Assembly (NCBI RefSeq): GCF_000725425.1
Contig: NZ_CP006019.1
Coordinates: 186,001-250,000 of the forward strand
DNA from: Palaeococcus pacificus DY20341
GTDB taxonomy: Archaea; Methanobacteriota_B; Thermococci; Thermococcales; Thermococcaceae
Direction: 5' to 3'
Length of the DNA stretch: 64,000 nt
Numbering within the stretch: the stretch's first letter is position 1; every line of letters begins with the position of its first letter. The translations under genes were made by a program, and so were the position numbers. The notes under the pieces were generated by a model. That model did no database searches. It saw nothing but the letters and a program-made list of their open reading frames with translations, and had not been told where the DNA came from. Positions 25,463-33,911 of this stretch are shown here, one piece after another.

Positions 25463-26448
25463 ACCTCATTTACGCTACATTAGGCTTAATTGGGCTTTAC
25501 ATCTACGTTTCATTCGCTTCCCTGCTTTGGGAAGGCCTTGATAGGAAGCTCGTGGCGAGAATGCAGAGGAGAGTAGGTCCTCCCCTCTTGCAGCCCTTTT
25601 ACGACTTCCTAAAGCTTGTGAGCAAGGAATCAATAATTCCAAGGCACGCAGGCAAAATATTTGAGCTTGCACCAGTGTTCGCCTTGACAGTTTCAATAGC
25701 TCTCCTAGCATACACGCCCTTCGGCTTTGCTCCACTTTTTAACACCAAAGGCGATGTCATTGTGTTTATTTATTTACTCACCTTAATCGCCTTCATTAGG
25801 GTAGTAGGGGCAATAAACTCAGGTTCACCTTACGCTCAAATAGGTGCTCAGAGGGAAATGATAATCTTAGTCTCAAGAGAAGTGCCCATGATGCTTGGCC
25901 TCTTTGCAATACTTTGGCGCTTAAGCAAGCTCGGCGTTAGCAAGCCATTCAGCTTGGCAACATTTTACGAGCACAACATCTGGGAAATTGGAACTCCTTT
26001 GGCTTTCATGGGTACGATAATACTCCTCTTAGTCTTCCTGGCATGGCTTGCAAGTGAAATTGAAGCGGGATACTTTAACATCCCTGAGGCTGAGCAAGAA
26101 CTAGCTGAAGGTCCAATGGCAGAATACAGCGGAAGACATTTGGCTTTGTTCAAGCTCAGCAACGCTTTGAAGGAGTTTATAAGCGCAAGCTTAGTCGTGG
26201 CCATATTCTTCCCATGGGGCATAAGCGGTTTAGTAGGTCTCACAGGAACAAGCGCTATAATAGCCGACTTAATCTTCCACACACTCAAGGTCTTTGCAGT
26301 GCTTTTCGTAAGCATGAGCATCTTTAGGGCTGTAACAGGAAGGCTTAGGATCACGCAGGCAGTCCAAGTATTTTGGCTTAGAATGCTTCCAGCAGCAATC
26401 ATAGGAGTATTGCTTATAGCAATTGACATCTTGGAGGTGATAGCATGA
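25459..26448 (+). CDS. mbhM: MbhM, NuoH-like membrane anchor
   Basis: 329 residues, about eight helices. 'RMQRRVGPPLLQPFYDFLKLVSKESIIP', 'SPYAQIGAQREMIILVSREVPMML' and 'FNIPEAEQELAEGPMAEYSGRHLALFKLSNALKEFI' are the NuoH signatures, with the acidic cytoplasmic loop that touches the hydrogenase subunits. Anchors J, K, L and N to the membrane. GTG/ATG overlap with mbhL. Confidence 0.95.
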   Translation: MNLIYATLGLIGLYIYVSFASLLWEGLDRKLVARMQRRVGPPLLQPFYDFLKLVSKESIIPRHAGKIFELAPVFALTVSIALLAYTPFGFAPLFNTKGDVIVFIYLLTLIAFIRVVGAINSGSPYAQIGAQREMIILVSREVPMMLGLFAILWRLSKLGVSKPFSLATFYEHNIWEIGTPLAFMGTIILLLVFLAWLASEIEAGYFNIPEAEQELAEGPMAEYSGRHLALFKLSNALKEFISASLVVAIFFPWGISGLVGLTGTSAIIADLIFHTLKVFAVLFVSMSIFRAVTGRLRITQAVQVFWLRMLPAAIIGVLLIAIDILEVIA

Positions 26449-27017
26449 AAGTTCCACCAACTCTCTCTGTAGTCCTTGGAAACTTGCTCAAAAAACCAGC
26501 CACAAACCAATTCCCAAAGAGCGAGCCAGTCCCAACACCAGAGGGCTTTAGAGGAAAACTCCTATATGATAAGGACAAATGTATAGGGTGTAGGCTCTGT
26601 ATAACCGTGTGTCCAGCAGGTGTCTTTGAGTATGTTCCAGAAATAAAGAAGGTGACCCTTTGGTTGGGCAGATGTGTCTTTTGTCAGCAGTGTGTGGATG
26701 TATGTCCCGTCAATGCCCTAGAGATGAGCGATGAATTCCTCTTGGCTACCTATGACAAGTACGACGACAACCTTAGATGGCTTAAAAACGAAGAGATCGA
26801 GAAGATGATTGAGGAGCAGAAGAGCAAGAAAGTCAAAAAGTACCGCATAATTGAGGATAAATGTAAAGGGTGTACTCTATGTGCTAGAAAGTGTCCACAG
26901 GATGCTATCAGCGGCTCACCAGGAAAGATACATAAGATTGACCCCAAAAAGTGTGTTGGCTGCGGCTTGTGTGCCACTGTATGTAGATTTGGTGCAATAG
27001 AGGAGTATGAAGAGTAA
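26445..27017 (+). CDS. mbhN: MbhN, NuoI-like subunit with an extra 2x[4Fe-4S] ferredoxin extension
   Basis: 190 residues, about 50 longer than I recall for P. furiosus MbhN (~139). The standard part has two [4Fe-4S] motifs: Cys46/49/52/56 and Cys77/80/83/87, then 'MSDEFLLATYDKYDDNLRWL'. After a lysine-rich linker (about 118-133) comes a second ferredoxin domain with Cys140/143/146/150 ('KCKGCTLCARKCPQ') and Cys170/173/176/180 ('KCVGCGLCATVCRFG'). The extension resembles the C-terminal ferredoxin domain of NuoF/HydB-type flavoproteins. It could give a new entry or storage point for electrons. There is no frame break in it. Confidence 0.93.
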   Translation: MKVPPTLSVVLGNLLKKPATNQFPKSEPVPTPEGFRGKLLYDKDKCIGCRLCITVCPAGVFEYVPEIKKVTLWLGRCVFCQQCVDVCPVNALEMSDEFLLATYDKYDDNLRWLKNEEIEKMIEEQKSKKVKKYRIIEDKCKGCTLCARKCPQDAISGSPGKIHKIDPKKCVGCGLCATVCRFGAIEEYEE

Positions 27018-27313
27018 CCCTCTCTTCTAAATTTTTATCTAAAAACAACTTTACGATTGTCTAGTCTAAAACCATGTAACTTATTTTAACATCGTTTAGG
27101 CATTAGTATAAACAATAATGAAAATTTTTGGGCTTTAATGTACTTTTTTGTTAATTCATTTGTAAAGATTAATAACATTTATATTTGTCAAAATTTTTGG
27201 TTCACAACCTTTTGTTTTAGAAACGTATTTATAAAGTCTATGCCAAGCTATATGTTGAGATTTAGGAAAAACACGTCTCCAATAGGTTTAAAACTTAAAG
27301 TTGAGGTGGGAGA
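27018..27313. other. Promoter region of the second mbh operon
   Basis: 296 bases with no gene, very AT-rich. The left part (CTTCTAAATTTTTATC at about 27025-27040) can act as a T-rich terminator for the first operon. The right part holds a perfect SurR-type site and a strong TATA box (TTTATAAA, 27228-27235) giving a ~57-base leader. Confidence 0.6.
27200..27216. promoter_or_regulatory. SurR site, perfect consensus, mbh operon 2
   Basis: GTT-n3-AAC-n5-GTT with all nine fixed bases (GTTCACAACCTTTTGTT). It ends 11 bases upstream of the TATA box TTTATAAA (27228-27235), the position from which SurR activates hydrogenase promoters in P. furiosus. Confidence 0.8.
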
Positions 27314-27817
27314 ATGGCGTTTGCAACATCTTTCCTGTGGTCTTTGATTATTTACTTATTACTCACAGCAGGTTCCGGGAACGTTTTAGCATGGAGCCCA
27401 GAAGAACTTATAGCAGGGATAGTAATAGCAGCAGTTATAGGCTACGCCACAAGAAACGTCATGAGTGAAAAGCTCGACTACTTCTTCAATCCAAAGAGGT
27501 GGGTGCTTTTCATAATATATGCAATTGGGCCGTTCTTTTATGCAATGGCAAAGGCAAACTTTGACGTCGCGTATAGGGTTATAACAGGTAAAATTAGGCC
27601 CGGAATTGTGAAAATATCTCCAGAACTCACGAGGGATGAGAGCAGAACACTGCTTGCAAACTCTATAACGCTAACACCAGGAACTTTTACACTTGAAATC
27701 GATGAAGAGGGAAACTTCTACGTTCACTGGATTAATGTCCCTGAAGGAAAGGAAAAGCCAACCCCTGAGGAATTATGTGGCTATCTTCCAAAATGGGCAA
27801 GGAGGATTGGAGAATGA
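27314..27817 (+). CDS. Second Mbh operon: MnhE-like subunit (MbhA paralogue)
   Basis: 167 residues. Same layout as mbhA: two N-terminal helices, 'WVLFIIYAIGPFFYAMAKANFDVAYRVITGKIRPGIVKI' and 'LANSITLTPGTFTLEI'. By eye roughly half to two thirds identical to mbhA of the first operon. It opens a complete second 14-gene set of the same order, with its own SurR site and TATA box. Confidence 0.9.
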   Translation: MAFATSFLWSLIIYLLLTAGSGNVLAWSPEELIAGIVIAAVIGYATRNVMSEKLDYFFNPKRWVLFIIYAIGPFFYAMAKANFDVAYRVITGKIRPGIVKISPELTRDESRTLLANSITLTPGTFTLEIDEEGNFYVHWINVPEGKEKPTPEELCGYLPKWARRIGE

Positions 27818-28089
27818 CTGCTATAAGCGTATTTATGTGGGCTTTAGTACTACTGCTCTTTTCGGCCATGCTGACTCTAATTAGATTGCTCTTAGGACCT
27901 ACGATTCCTGACAGAGCTGTGGCTCTTGATTCAATGACTACTACAACAGCAGGTGCAATGGTAATTTATGGGGTAATAACGAAACAAGCAGTTTTCATTG
28001 ATGTTGCTTTAGTCTATGCGGTTTTGAGCTATATAGCTACACTCTACATAGCCCGCTACCTAGTAAAGAAGAAGGTGGGGATAGCATGA
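27814..28089 (+). CDS. Second Mbh operon: MnhF-like subunit (MbhB paralogue)
   Basis: 91 residues, three helices, 'LTLIRLLLGPTIPDRAVALDSMTTTTAGAMVIYG' and 'IDVALVYAVLSYIATLYIARYLV'. ATG 27814 overlaps the preceding stop and has GGAGG upstream; the longer reading from 27775 lies inside the preceding gene. Confidence 0.88.
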   Translation: MTAISVFMWALVLLLFSAMLTLIRLLLGPTIPDRAVALDSMTTTTAGAMVIYGVITKQAVFIDVALVYAVLSYIATLYIARYLVKKKVGIA

Positions 28090-28436
28090 TCGAATGGGTT
28101 GTAGGTGTTCTTCTTGGCATTGGAGTTGCTTTCAACCTCTTAGCAAGCATAGGAATACTTAGGTTTCCAGATGTCTATACAAGAATACATGCTGCAACGA
28201 AATGTACTACATTTGGAACAATTTTCATAGTCTTGGCAACAATAGTTTACTCAATCTACAACTGGCTTCCAAACCATGATCCAAGATGGATCACAATAGG
28301 ACTTCACTCAGCTCTGGTTGTGATATTCCTCGTTCTAACCAATCCCGTAGGAGCGCATGCACTTGGTAGAGCAGCAAGAAAGTCGGGTATTAGGCCTTAT
28401 GGGGCTGTAATAGATGAACTGGAGGGGAGGCTATGA
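28086..28436 (+). CDS. Second Mbh operon: MnhG-like subunit (MbhC paralogue)
   Basis: 116 residues, three helices. 'LRFPDVYTRIHAATKCTTFGTIFIVLATIVY' and 'VLTNPVGAHALGRAARKSGI' match MrpG and the mbhC product closely. 4-base overlaps on both sides. Confidence 0.9.
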   Translation: MIEWVVGVLLGIGVAFNLLASIGILRFPDVYTRIHAATKCTTFGTIFIVLATIVYSIYNWLPNHDPRWITIGLHSALVVIFLVLTNPVGAHALGRAARKSGIRPYGAVIDELEGRL

Positions 28437-28696
28437 ACTTCGGCGAGCTCTTTTGGGCACTGCAGATTTTAATAGGTATTGGGCTCTTGGTGAGTGCAAT
28501 CGCCGCGGTGAGATTCAAAAATCTAATTGCCGCTGTAATCTCAATGGCCGTCTTCAGCTTAATTCTCTCATTGGAGTTCTACGTCCTACAAGCGCCTGAC
28601 GTTGCAATAGCGGAAGCAGGAGTTGGGGCTTGTCTTACAACAGCAATGTACCTCTTAGCGATAAAGAACACCACCGATGAGGAGGTGATAGAATGA
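28433..28696 (+). CDS. Second Mbh operon: MbhD paralogue
   Basis: 87 residues, three helices, with 'LILSLEFYVLQAPDVAIAEAGVGACLTTAMYLLAIKNT', the same conserved helix as MbhD including the Asp and Glu. Separate MrpA-derived segment of the antiporter module. Confidence 0.88.
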   Translation: MNFGELFWALQILIGIGLLVSAIAAVRFKNLIAAVISMAVFSLILSLEFYVLQAPDVAIAEAGVGACLTTAMYLLAIKNTTDEEVIE

Positions 28697-28968
28697 GAAA
28701 AGCATTAGGGCTCTTTGCGTTCTTGGGGTTCACACTCTTCCTCTTGGCTGCTATGATGACTATTAGGCCATTTGGAGAGCCTCCACACACAGAAATGGAC
28801 AGCTACTTTATAGCCCATGCTCAAGAGGAAGCCTCTGCAAACAACGTCGTTACAAGTGTAGTTTTTGACTACAGGGGTTTTGATACTCTTGGCGAAGCCA
28901 CCGTCCTATTTACTGCAGTTTCGGGAGTGTTAATGGCTCTAAGACACTATAAGGTGGTGAAACGATGA
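28693..28968 (+). CDS. Second Mbh operon: MbhE paralogue
   Basis: 91 residues, an N-terminal helix, a loop with 'SANNVVTSVVFDYRGFDTLGEATVLFTAVSGVLMALRHY' and a second helix. This is the same MrpA C-terminal segment as MbhE. Confidence 0.88.
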   Translation: MRKALGLFAFLGFTLFLLAAMMTIRPFGEPPHTEMDSYFIAHAQEEASANNVVTSVVFDYRGFDTLGEATVLFTAVSGVLMALRHYKVVKR

Positions 28969-29432
28969 CGACTACAATTATTAAGACTACTACGAGAATT
29001 TTAGCCCCTCTAATATTGGTATTTGGTGCTTACATAATCCTTCATGGGCATTTAACTCCGGGTGGAGGCTTCCAGGGAGGTGCGGTTTTTGCAAGCGGCT
29101 TGGCTTTGTTAATCGTGGCCAATCAGTATGAAAACGTTAAGAAAGCATTCGAAAAAGTGCCATTAAGTCCACTGGAGAGCATAGGCGCTCTTGGTTTCTT
29201 GGGAACTGCCCTTTTGGGATTAATGGGCTATACATTCTTTAAGAACGTTATAGCCAACAGCGGCTTCATCTTTGGGGATCCAACTCCAATTGGAATAAAC
29301 CCAGGCTATCTCAATACTGGTGGAACGCTATCATACATGAACATCTTTGTAGGTACAAAAGTCTTAGCCGGCCTTACGAGCATAGTACTAATCTTCTTCT
29401 TAATCATGAGGAGGGAGAAGGATGAATGGTGA
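28965..29432 (+). CDS. Second Mbh operon: MnhB-like subunit (MbhF paralogue)
   Basis: 155 residues, four helices, with the MrpB core 'GAYIILHGHLTPGGGFQGGAVFASGLALLIVA' and 'IFVGTKVLAGLTSIVLIFFLIMR'. The loop between the last two helices is a little longer than in mbhF. Confidence 0.9.
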   Translation: MTTTIIKTTTRILAPLILVFGAYIILHGHLTPGGGFQGGAVFASGLALLIVANQYENVKKAFEKVPLSPLESIGALGFLGTALLGLMGYTFFKNVIANSGFIFGDPTPIGINPGYLNTGGTLSYMNIFVGTKVLAGLTSIVLIFFLIMRREKDEW

Positions 29433-29790
29433 TTTAGTGGCGGTTAACCTTCCCTTTATCATCGTAGCGCTGCTTTTGGCGTTGGGATTCTACACAATCG
29501 GCTTCAAAAGGAATCTAATAAAGGTTGTAATAGGCATTGAAATTTTGGAAGGCGCAGTGAACATGTTCTTAGTTGCATTGGGCTATGTAAAAGGAAGCTA
29601 TGCTCCAATTTACACCCTCGCTCCCGAAGAATCCGTCAACAACATGGTTCTTCCTACACCACAGGCCCTGACACTTACGAGCATCGTTATTGGAGTGGCA
29701 GTTTCTGCTCTAATGCTCGCATTTGCTGTGAACATCTACAGACACTATGGAACCCTCGATGTCACAAAGATTAGGAGGTTGAGAGGATGA
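29422..29790 (+). CDS. Second Mbh operon: MnhC-like subunit (MbhG paralogue)
   Basis: 122 residues, three helices, 'RNLIKVVIGIEILEGAVNMFLVALGYVKG' and 'PQALTLTSIVIGVAVSALMLAFAVNIYRHYGTLDVTKIRRLRG'. It overlaps the preceding gene by 11 bases, with GGAGGGAGAAGG as SD. Confidence 0.9.
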   Translation: MNGDLVAVNLPFIIVALLLALGFYTIGFKRNLIKVVIGIEILEGAVNMFLVALGYVKGSYAPIYTLAPEESVNNMVLPTPQALTLTSIVIGVAVSALMLAFAVNIYRHYGTLDVTKIRRLRG

Positions 29791-31340
29791 TAGAGCACTT
29801 ACCAGCGTTAATGATTGCGGTTCCCCTCTTTGGAGCATTCATAACGCCACTCTTCAAGAAGCGCTATAGCTTAGCATCAATTTGGGCCATGATAATTACA
29901 GGCGTAACCGTTGTGCTCTCTCTCCTCCTAGTGCAGCACGTCGTTTCAAATGGGCTTATGGTATACGTCTTTGGTGCGGATAAGCCGACATTAGTATTAC
30001 CTTCAGGATACAAAGTTCCTGTGAGGATTATATTTGAGGTAGATGCTATTGGAGCATTTATGGCACTCTCAGCTACGTTAATGGCCTTTATCGGTGCGCT
30101 GTACTCCTACAGTCATGTAAGCAATGAAAACGGCTTAGAGAAGTATTACACATTACTGCTCCTCCTTGAGGTTGGAATACTTGGAATGGTGCTCACAGGA
30201 GATCTATTTAACCTCTTCGTGTTCCTGGAAATAGCGGGTATAGCGGGTTCAGCGTTAGTCGGCTTTAGAAACTATCGCGGTGAGGCAAGCGAAGCGGGAA
30301 TAAAGTACCTCATCGTGAGTGCAATTGCTTCATTGATGGTATTGTTCTCTATTGGAATCCTTTATGGACAGTACGGAAACTTAAACTTGGCATATTTGAG
30401 CAGACAGATAAGCTTCAACACTCTCGACATGATTGCTCTCGGCCTGCTCTTCGCTTCGTTTGCTATGAAATGCGGTTCCGTCCCGATGCACTACTGGGTT
30501 CCTGATGCCTACACAGAAGTTCCAGCGGGAATAAACCCACCACTCCTTGTGGCAACCTATGCAAGCTTATATGCTCTCTTTAGAGTGAGCTTCACTCTCT
30601 TTGGCAACATAACATGGGATTTAGCTAGAGTCGGATGGATCATGAGCATACTAGGAGTCCTTACGATGTTCATAGGTGTTACAATGGCCCTCGTGCAGAA
30701 AGATGTGAAGAGGCTCATGAGCTATCACGCCATCTCGCAGACAGGTTACATGCTCTTAGGTGTTGGGGTTGGACTAACAGTTCTCCACGATCCCAAGGCC
30801 CTAGCAGAATTTGGAAGAGATGCTATGGCTGGTGGTATTTTCCACATAATAAACCACATAATTTACAAGAGCCTCTTGCTAATGACGGCTGGAGCTCTCT
30901 TCTATGTGACTGGAACGAGAAATCTAAATGAAATGGGCGGCTTAGCGAGAAAGATGCCCATAACGACTATAGCCTTTATCGTTGGAGCAGCGGCTATATC
31001 CGGTATTCCACCCTTCAACGGTTTTGCAAGTAAGTTCTTGATCTATGAGACTTCCTATCAGCTCAACCCGCTTTTGGCAGTATTTGCTATGGTGACGAGC
31101 ATTCTAACACTCGCTTCATTCGTCAAAGTCTTTGCTTCAGCGTTCCTAGGGCCACCGCTGGAGAAGTTCGAAAATGCGAAAGAGGTTCCAAAACCAATGG
31201 TTGTTGCAATGATAATCCTAGCAGCGCTGTGTATACTATTCGGTCTGTTCCCAACATACATCCTTGACAAGCTCGTCTATCCAGCTGTCGATGCTTTGCT
31301 TAAATTGGCTCAATATCAAGCGTGGGGTGGTTTAGCATGA
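29787..31340 (+). CDS. Second Mbh operon: MrpD/NuoN-like antiporter subunit (MbhH paralogue)
   Basis: 517 residues, about 14 helices. 'FNLFVFLEIAGIAGSALVGFRNY' holds the TM5 Glu, 'SFAMKCGSVPMHYWVPDAYTEVPAGINPPLLVATYASLYAL' is the TM7-8 region and 'IFHIINHIIYKSLLLMTAGAL' TM12. Compared with MbhH, the 'HPAAPSSISAMLSGLVIKVG' stretch is replaced by 'YTEVPAGINPPLLVATYASL', so the lysine in this helix is lost. That may change coupling and is worth structural comparison. Confidence 0.92.
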   Translation: MIEHLPALMIAVPLFGAFITPLFKKRYSLASIWAMIITGVTVVLSLLLVQHVVSNGLMVYVFGADKPTLVLPSGYKVPVRIIFEVDAIGAFMALSATLMAFIGALYSYSHVSNENGLEKYYTLLLLLEVGILGMVLTGDLFNLFVFLEIAGIAGSALVGFRNYRGEASEAGIKYLIVSAIASLMVLFSIGILYGQYGNLNLAYLSRQISFNTLDMIALGLLFASFAMKCGSVPMHYWVPDAYTEVPAGINPPLLVATYASLYALFRVSFTLFGNITWDLARVGWIMSILGVLTMFIGVTMALVQKDVKRLMSYHAISQTGYMLLGVGVGLTVLHDPKALAEFGRDAMAGGIFHIINHIIYKSLLLMTAGALFYVTGTRNLNEMGGLARKMPITTIAFIVGAAAISGIPPFNGFASKFLIYETSYQLNPLLAVFAMVTSILTLASFVKVFASAFLGPPLEKFENAKEVPKPMVVAMIILAALCILFGLFPTYILDKLVYPAVDALLKLAQYQAWGGLA

Positions 31341-31678
31341 GCCTTACACTAACTTCACCTTCAGGATTTTGGAATCCACTGCTCTGGCTTGCTTTCCTAA
31401 TCCTATTTACCCTGATAGGCTACATTATATATTCGAAGGGAAATCCGAGCTACAAAAAGGACACAGAGCAGGTGAAGCCTTACTTGAGCGGTAACATTGA
31501 GCCTTCTAAAGAGAAAATACAAGTTAAAGCTGGGGATATCTATTGGGGATTCGTGGAGGCATTGAAAGACTACTACAAAGTTCTAAAAGCGATGCATACA
31601 GGCGACCTTAGGGACTACATACTCTGGTATTTAGGGATAGGTGCCATAATCATCTTCATCCTCATAGGAGGTGTCTAA
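31337..31678 (+). CDS. Second Mbh operon: MbhI paralogue
   Basis: 113 residues: N-terminal helix 'LLWLAFLILFTLIGYIIYS', a lateral amphipathic stretch 'DIYWGFVEALKDYYKVLKAMHTGDLRDYI' and a second helix 'GIGAIIIFILIGGV'. ATG 31337 overlaps the preceding stop with GGGGTGG upstream; the GTG at 31322 is less likely. Linker of the two modules. Confidence 0.83.
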   Translation: MSLTLTSPSGFWNPLLWLAFLILFTLIGYIIYSKGNPSYKKDTEQVKPYLSGNIEPSKEKIQVKAGDIYWGFVEALKDYYKVLKAMHTGDLRDYILWYLGIGAIIIFILIGGV

Positions 31679-31679
31679 A

Positions 31680-32126
31680 ATGGGGAAGCTGTACAACTTT
31701 AAGCGCTCCCTTTGGGTTTTTCATGCCTCTGGGGGCTCATGCAATGCATGTGACATTGAAATAGTTGCAGCTCTAACACCAAGGTACGATGTTGAAAGGT
31801 TTGGAATTAAGTTAGTAGGCTCACCTAGGCATGCTGATGTTCTCTTAGTCACAGGTGCAATTCCAAGAGACTTTGCCGATAAGCTCAGGCGCATATACGA
31901 GCAGATGCCTGATCCAAAGGCAGTTGTAGTAATTGGAAACTGCGGCACGAGTGGAGGAGTATTTTATGACTCCTACAACATAGCCGGTCCAATTGATGAA
32001 ATAATCCCCGTTGATGTATATGTCCCGGGATGTCCGCCAAGGCCAGAGGCAATAATTGATGGGGTTGTTAAGGCGTGGCTCAAAATTGAGAAGCTTGAAA
32101 AACAGCTGGAGGGGAAGAAAGAATGA
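31680..32126 (+). CDS. Second Mbh operon: small hydrogenase subunit (MbhJ paralogue)
   Basis: 148 residues. The proximal-cluster cysteines are all present: Cys21 and Cys24 ('GSCNACDIEI'), Cys88 ('GNCGTSGG') and Cys118 ('VPGCPPRPEA'). The N-terminal extension of MbhJ is missing. ATG 31680 with GGAGGT upstream is chosen over GTG 31671. Confidence 0.93.
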   Translation: MGKLYNFKRSLWVFHASGGSCNACDIEIVAALTPRYDVERFGIKLVGSPRHADVLLVTGAIPRDFADKLRRIYEQMPDPKAVVVIGNCGTSGGVFYDSYNIAGPIDEIIPVDVYVPGCPPRPEAIIDGVVKAWLKIEKLEKQLEGKKE

Positions 32127-32680
32127 ACGCTTTAACTGCAGAGGAAGTCTTGGAGATGCTCAAGAGCTCCCTTGGGGACGCACTGCTCGAGCATGAGATA
32201 AGGACATACACCGCTGGAACAAAGAAAAAGAGGGAGTATCAGGAGGTATGGATTAAAATCGACAGGAAAGCATTTAGAAAGGCTGTTGAGAAGATTTTCA
32301 GCATTGACTACCCTCACCTTCACTTCATAACAGGGGAAGATACTGGAGGAGATATAATAGAGATCATATACTCATTTGCACTCTTCCACGGTATCCCATG
32401 GAAGCAGCTCAGCATAGTGATGAAGATTGATCTCCCTAAGAGCGAGCTCGTTCTTCCTTCGATTACAGACCTAATGATTGGAGCAGAGACTAACGAGAGG
32501 GAGATTAGGGAGATGCTTGGAATAGAGTTCGACGGCCTAAAGAACAAGAGACACCTCTTCTTGCCTGACGATTGGCCCGAGGGTAAGTATCCATGGAGAA
32601 AGGACGAGTATGGGGTTGATGACATGATTAAGCACACCCATAAGAGCGTTAAAGAAATAAGGAGGGAGCAACATGGCTAA
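32123..32680 (+). CDS. Second Mbh operon: NuoC-like subunit (MbhK paralogue)
   Basis: 185 residues, soluble, with 'FITGEDTGGDIIEIIYSFALF', 'LPSITDLMIGAETNEREIREMLGIEFDGLKNKRHLFLPDDWPEGKYPWRKDEYG', the NuoC core. Much diverged from MbhK in the N-terminal half. Overlaps both neighbours. Confidence 0.9.
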   Translation: MNALTAEEVLEMLKSSLGDALLEHEIRTYTAGTKKKREYQEVWIKIDRKAFRKAVEKIFSIDYPHLHFITGEDTGGDIIEIIYSFALFHGIPWKQLSIVMKIDLPKSELVLPSITDLMIGAETNEREIREMLGIEFDGLKNKRHLFLPDDWPEGKYPWRKDEYGVDDMIKHTHKSVKEIRREQHG

Positions 32681-33911
32681 ATCAACTTATTACATCCCCG
32701 TTGGGCCAATTCATCCCGCACTAAAGGAGCCCATTAGGGTAGAGGCCGAAGTGGAAGGCGAGAAAATTGTTAAAGTTGACGTTAAGAGGGGCTTTGCCCA
32801 CAGAGGGATAGAATACATGGGAATGAAGAGAAATGCCATACAAACACTCTATCTCTCGGAGAGAATATGCGGTATCTGTTCAATTTCTCACCCCTACGCA
32901 TTTGTTTTGGGAAGCGAAAAGGCTTTGGGGATCGAAGCACCTCCGAGAGCACAGTACATAAGAACAGTTATAGCAGAACTCGAGAGGATACACTCTCACA
33001 TACTCTGGCTCGGTGTTATAGCTCACGAAATGGGCTTTGACTCGCTCCTCTTTTGGACATGGAAGGGAAGGGAAAAGATACTCGATTTGCTTGAGCTCAT
33101 AACGGGGAACAGGATAAACTACTCTATGTATATGATTGGAGGAGTTAGAAGGGATCTAAAGGAGAGCCACATTAAAGCGATAAGAGAGGCTATAGATTAC
33201 TATTGGAAGTTCACCGAGCAGATGAAGGAGATATTCCTATCGGACCCCGTTTATAAGGCGAGGACGAGGGGAGTTGCTCAGCTCTCAAAAGAACTAGCAT
33301 TAAAGCTTAACGTAGTTGGTCCAGTTGCAAGGGCAGCCGGACTTAGGATAGATGTTAGACAGGATACTCCATACGATGCTTATGCAGATATAGATGTTAA
33401 GGCCATAGTTCCTCAGGATATCGTTGGAGAGGTCTACGGCGATGGCTACGACATAACTTTGGTCAGACTTTATGAGATAGAGCAGAGCCTTGACATAATT
33501 GAATATTGTATTGACAACCTTCCAGAGGGCAAAATTTTGGCAATTCCAAATTATGTTGCCCTTTTGAACAAAATAAAGAAAACACAGGGAGAAGGCATTG
33601 GAATGCATGAAGCACCGAGAGGAGAGGTTATTCACTACTTCAAATACGATGGCACGAGAGATGGGCCCGCAGTCTGGAAAGTTGTGGCTCCGAGCTACAA
33701 CAACATAAACTCTTGGGGGCCTGCACTTCTTGGAGCGGAGGTGGCAGATATCCCAATAGTTGTGGCATATATTGACCCATGTATGTGCTGTAACGATAGG
33801 ATGGCCGTTGTTAAAGACAGCAGTGGAAAAGTGCTTCCCTATGATCTTATTAGAAAGAAGGCGATTGAAAAGACCATGAGAATTAAGAAAGAACTGGGGG
33901 TGAGAAAATGA
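32673..33911 (+). CDS. Second Mbh operon: large [NiFe]-hydrogenase subunit (MbhL paralogue)
   Basis: 412 residues. The four NiFe ligands are kept: Cys66 and Cys69 ('ERICGICSISHPY') and Cys370 and Cys373 ('YIDPCMCCNDRM'; an additional Cys372 lies beside them). This argues for a true hydrogenase and against the MBX/MBS sulfane reductase, in which part of the ligand set is lost. The C-terminal tail after the last motif is about 15 residues shorter than in MbhL and has no Cys. 'MHEAPRGEVIHYFKYDGTRDGP' is also present. Confidence 0.94.
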   Translation: MAKSTYYIPVGPIHPALKEPIRVEAEVEGEKIVKVDVKRGFAHRGIEYMGMKRNAIQTLYLSERICGICSISHPYAFVLGSEKALGIEAPPRAQYIRTVIAELERIHSHILWLGVIAHEMGFDSLLFWTWKGREKILDLLELITGNRINYSMYMIGGVRRDLKESHIKAIREAIDYYWKFTEQMKEIFLSDPVYKARTRGVAQLSKELALKLNVVGPVARAAGLRIDVRQDTPYDAYADIDVKAIVPQDIVGEVYGDGYDITLVRLYEIEQSLDIIEYCIDNLPEGKILAIPNYVALLNKIKKTQGEGIGMHEAPRGEVIHYFKYDGTRDGPAVWKVVAPSYNNINSWGPALLGAEVADIPIVVAYIDPCMCCNDRMAVVKDSSGKVLPYDLIRKKAIEKTMRIKKELGVRK

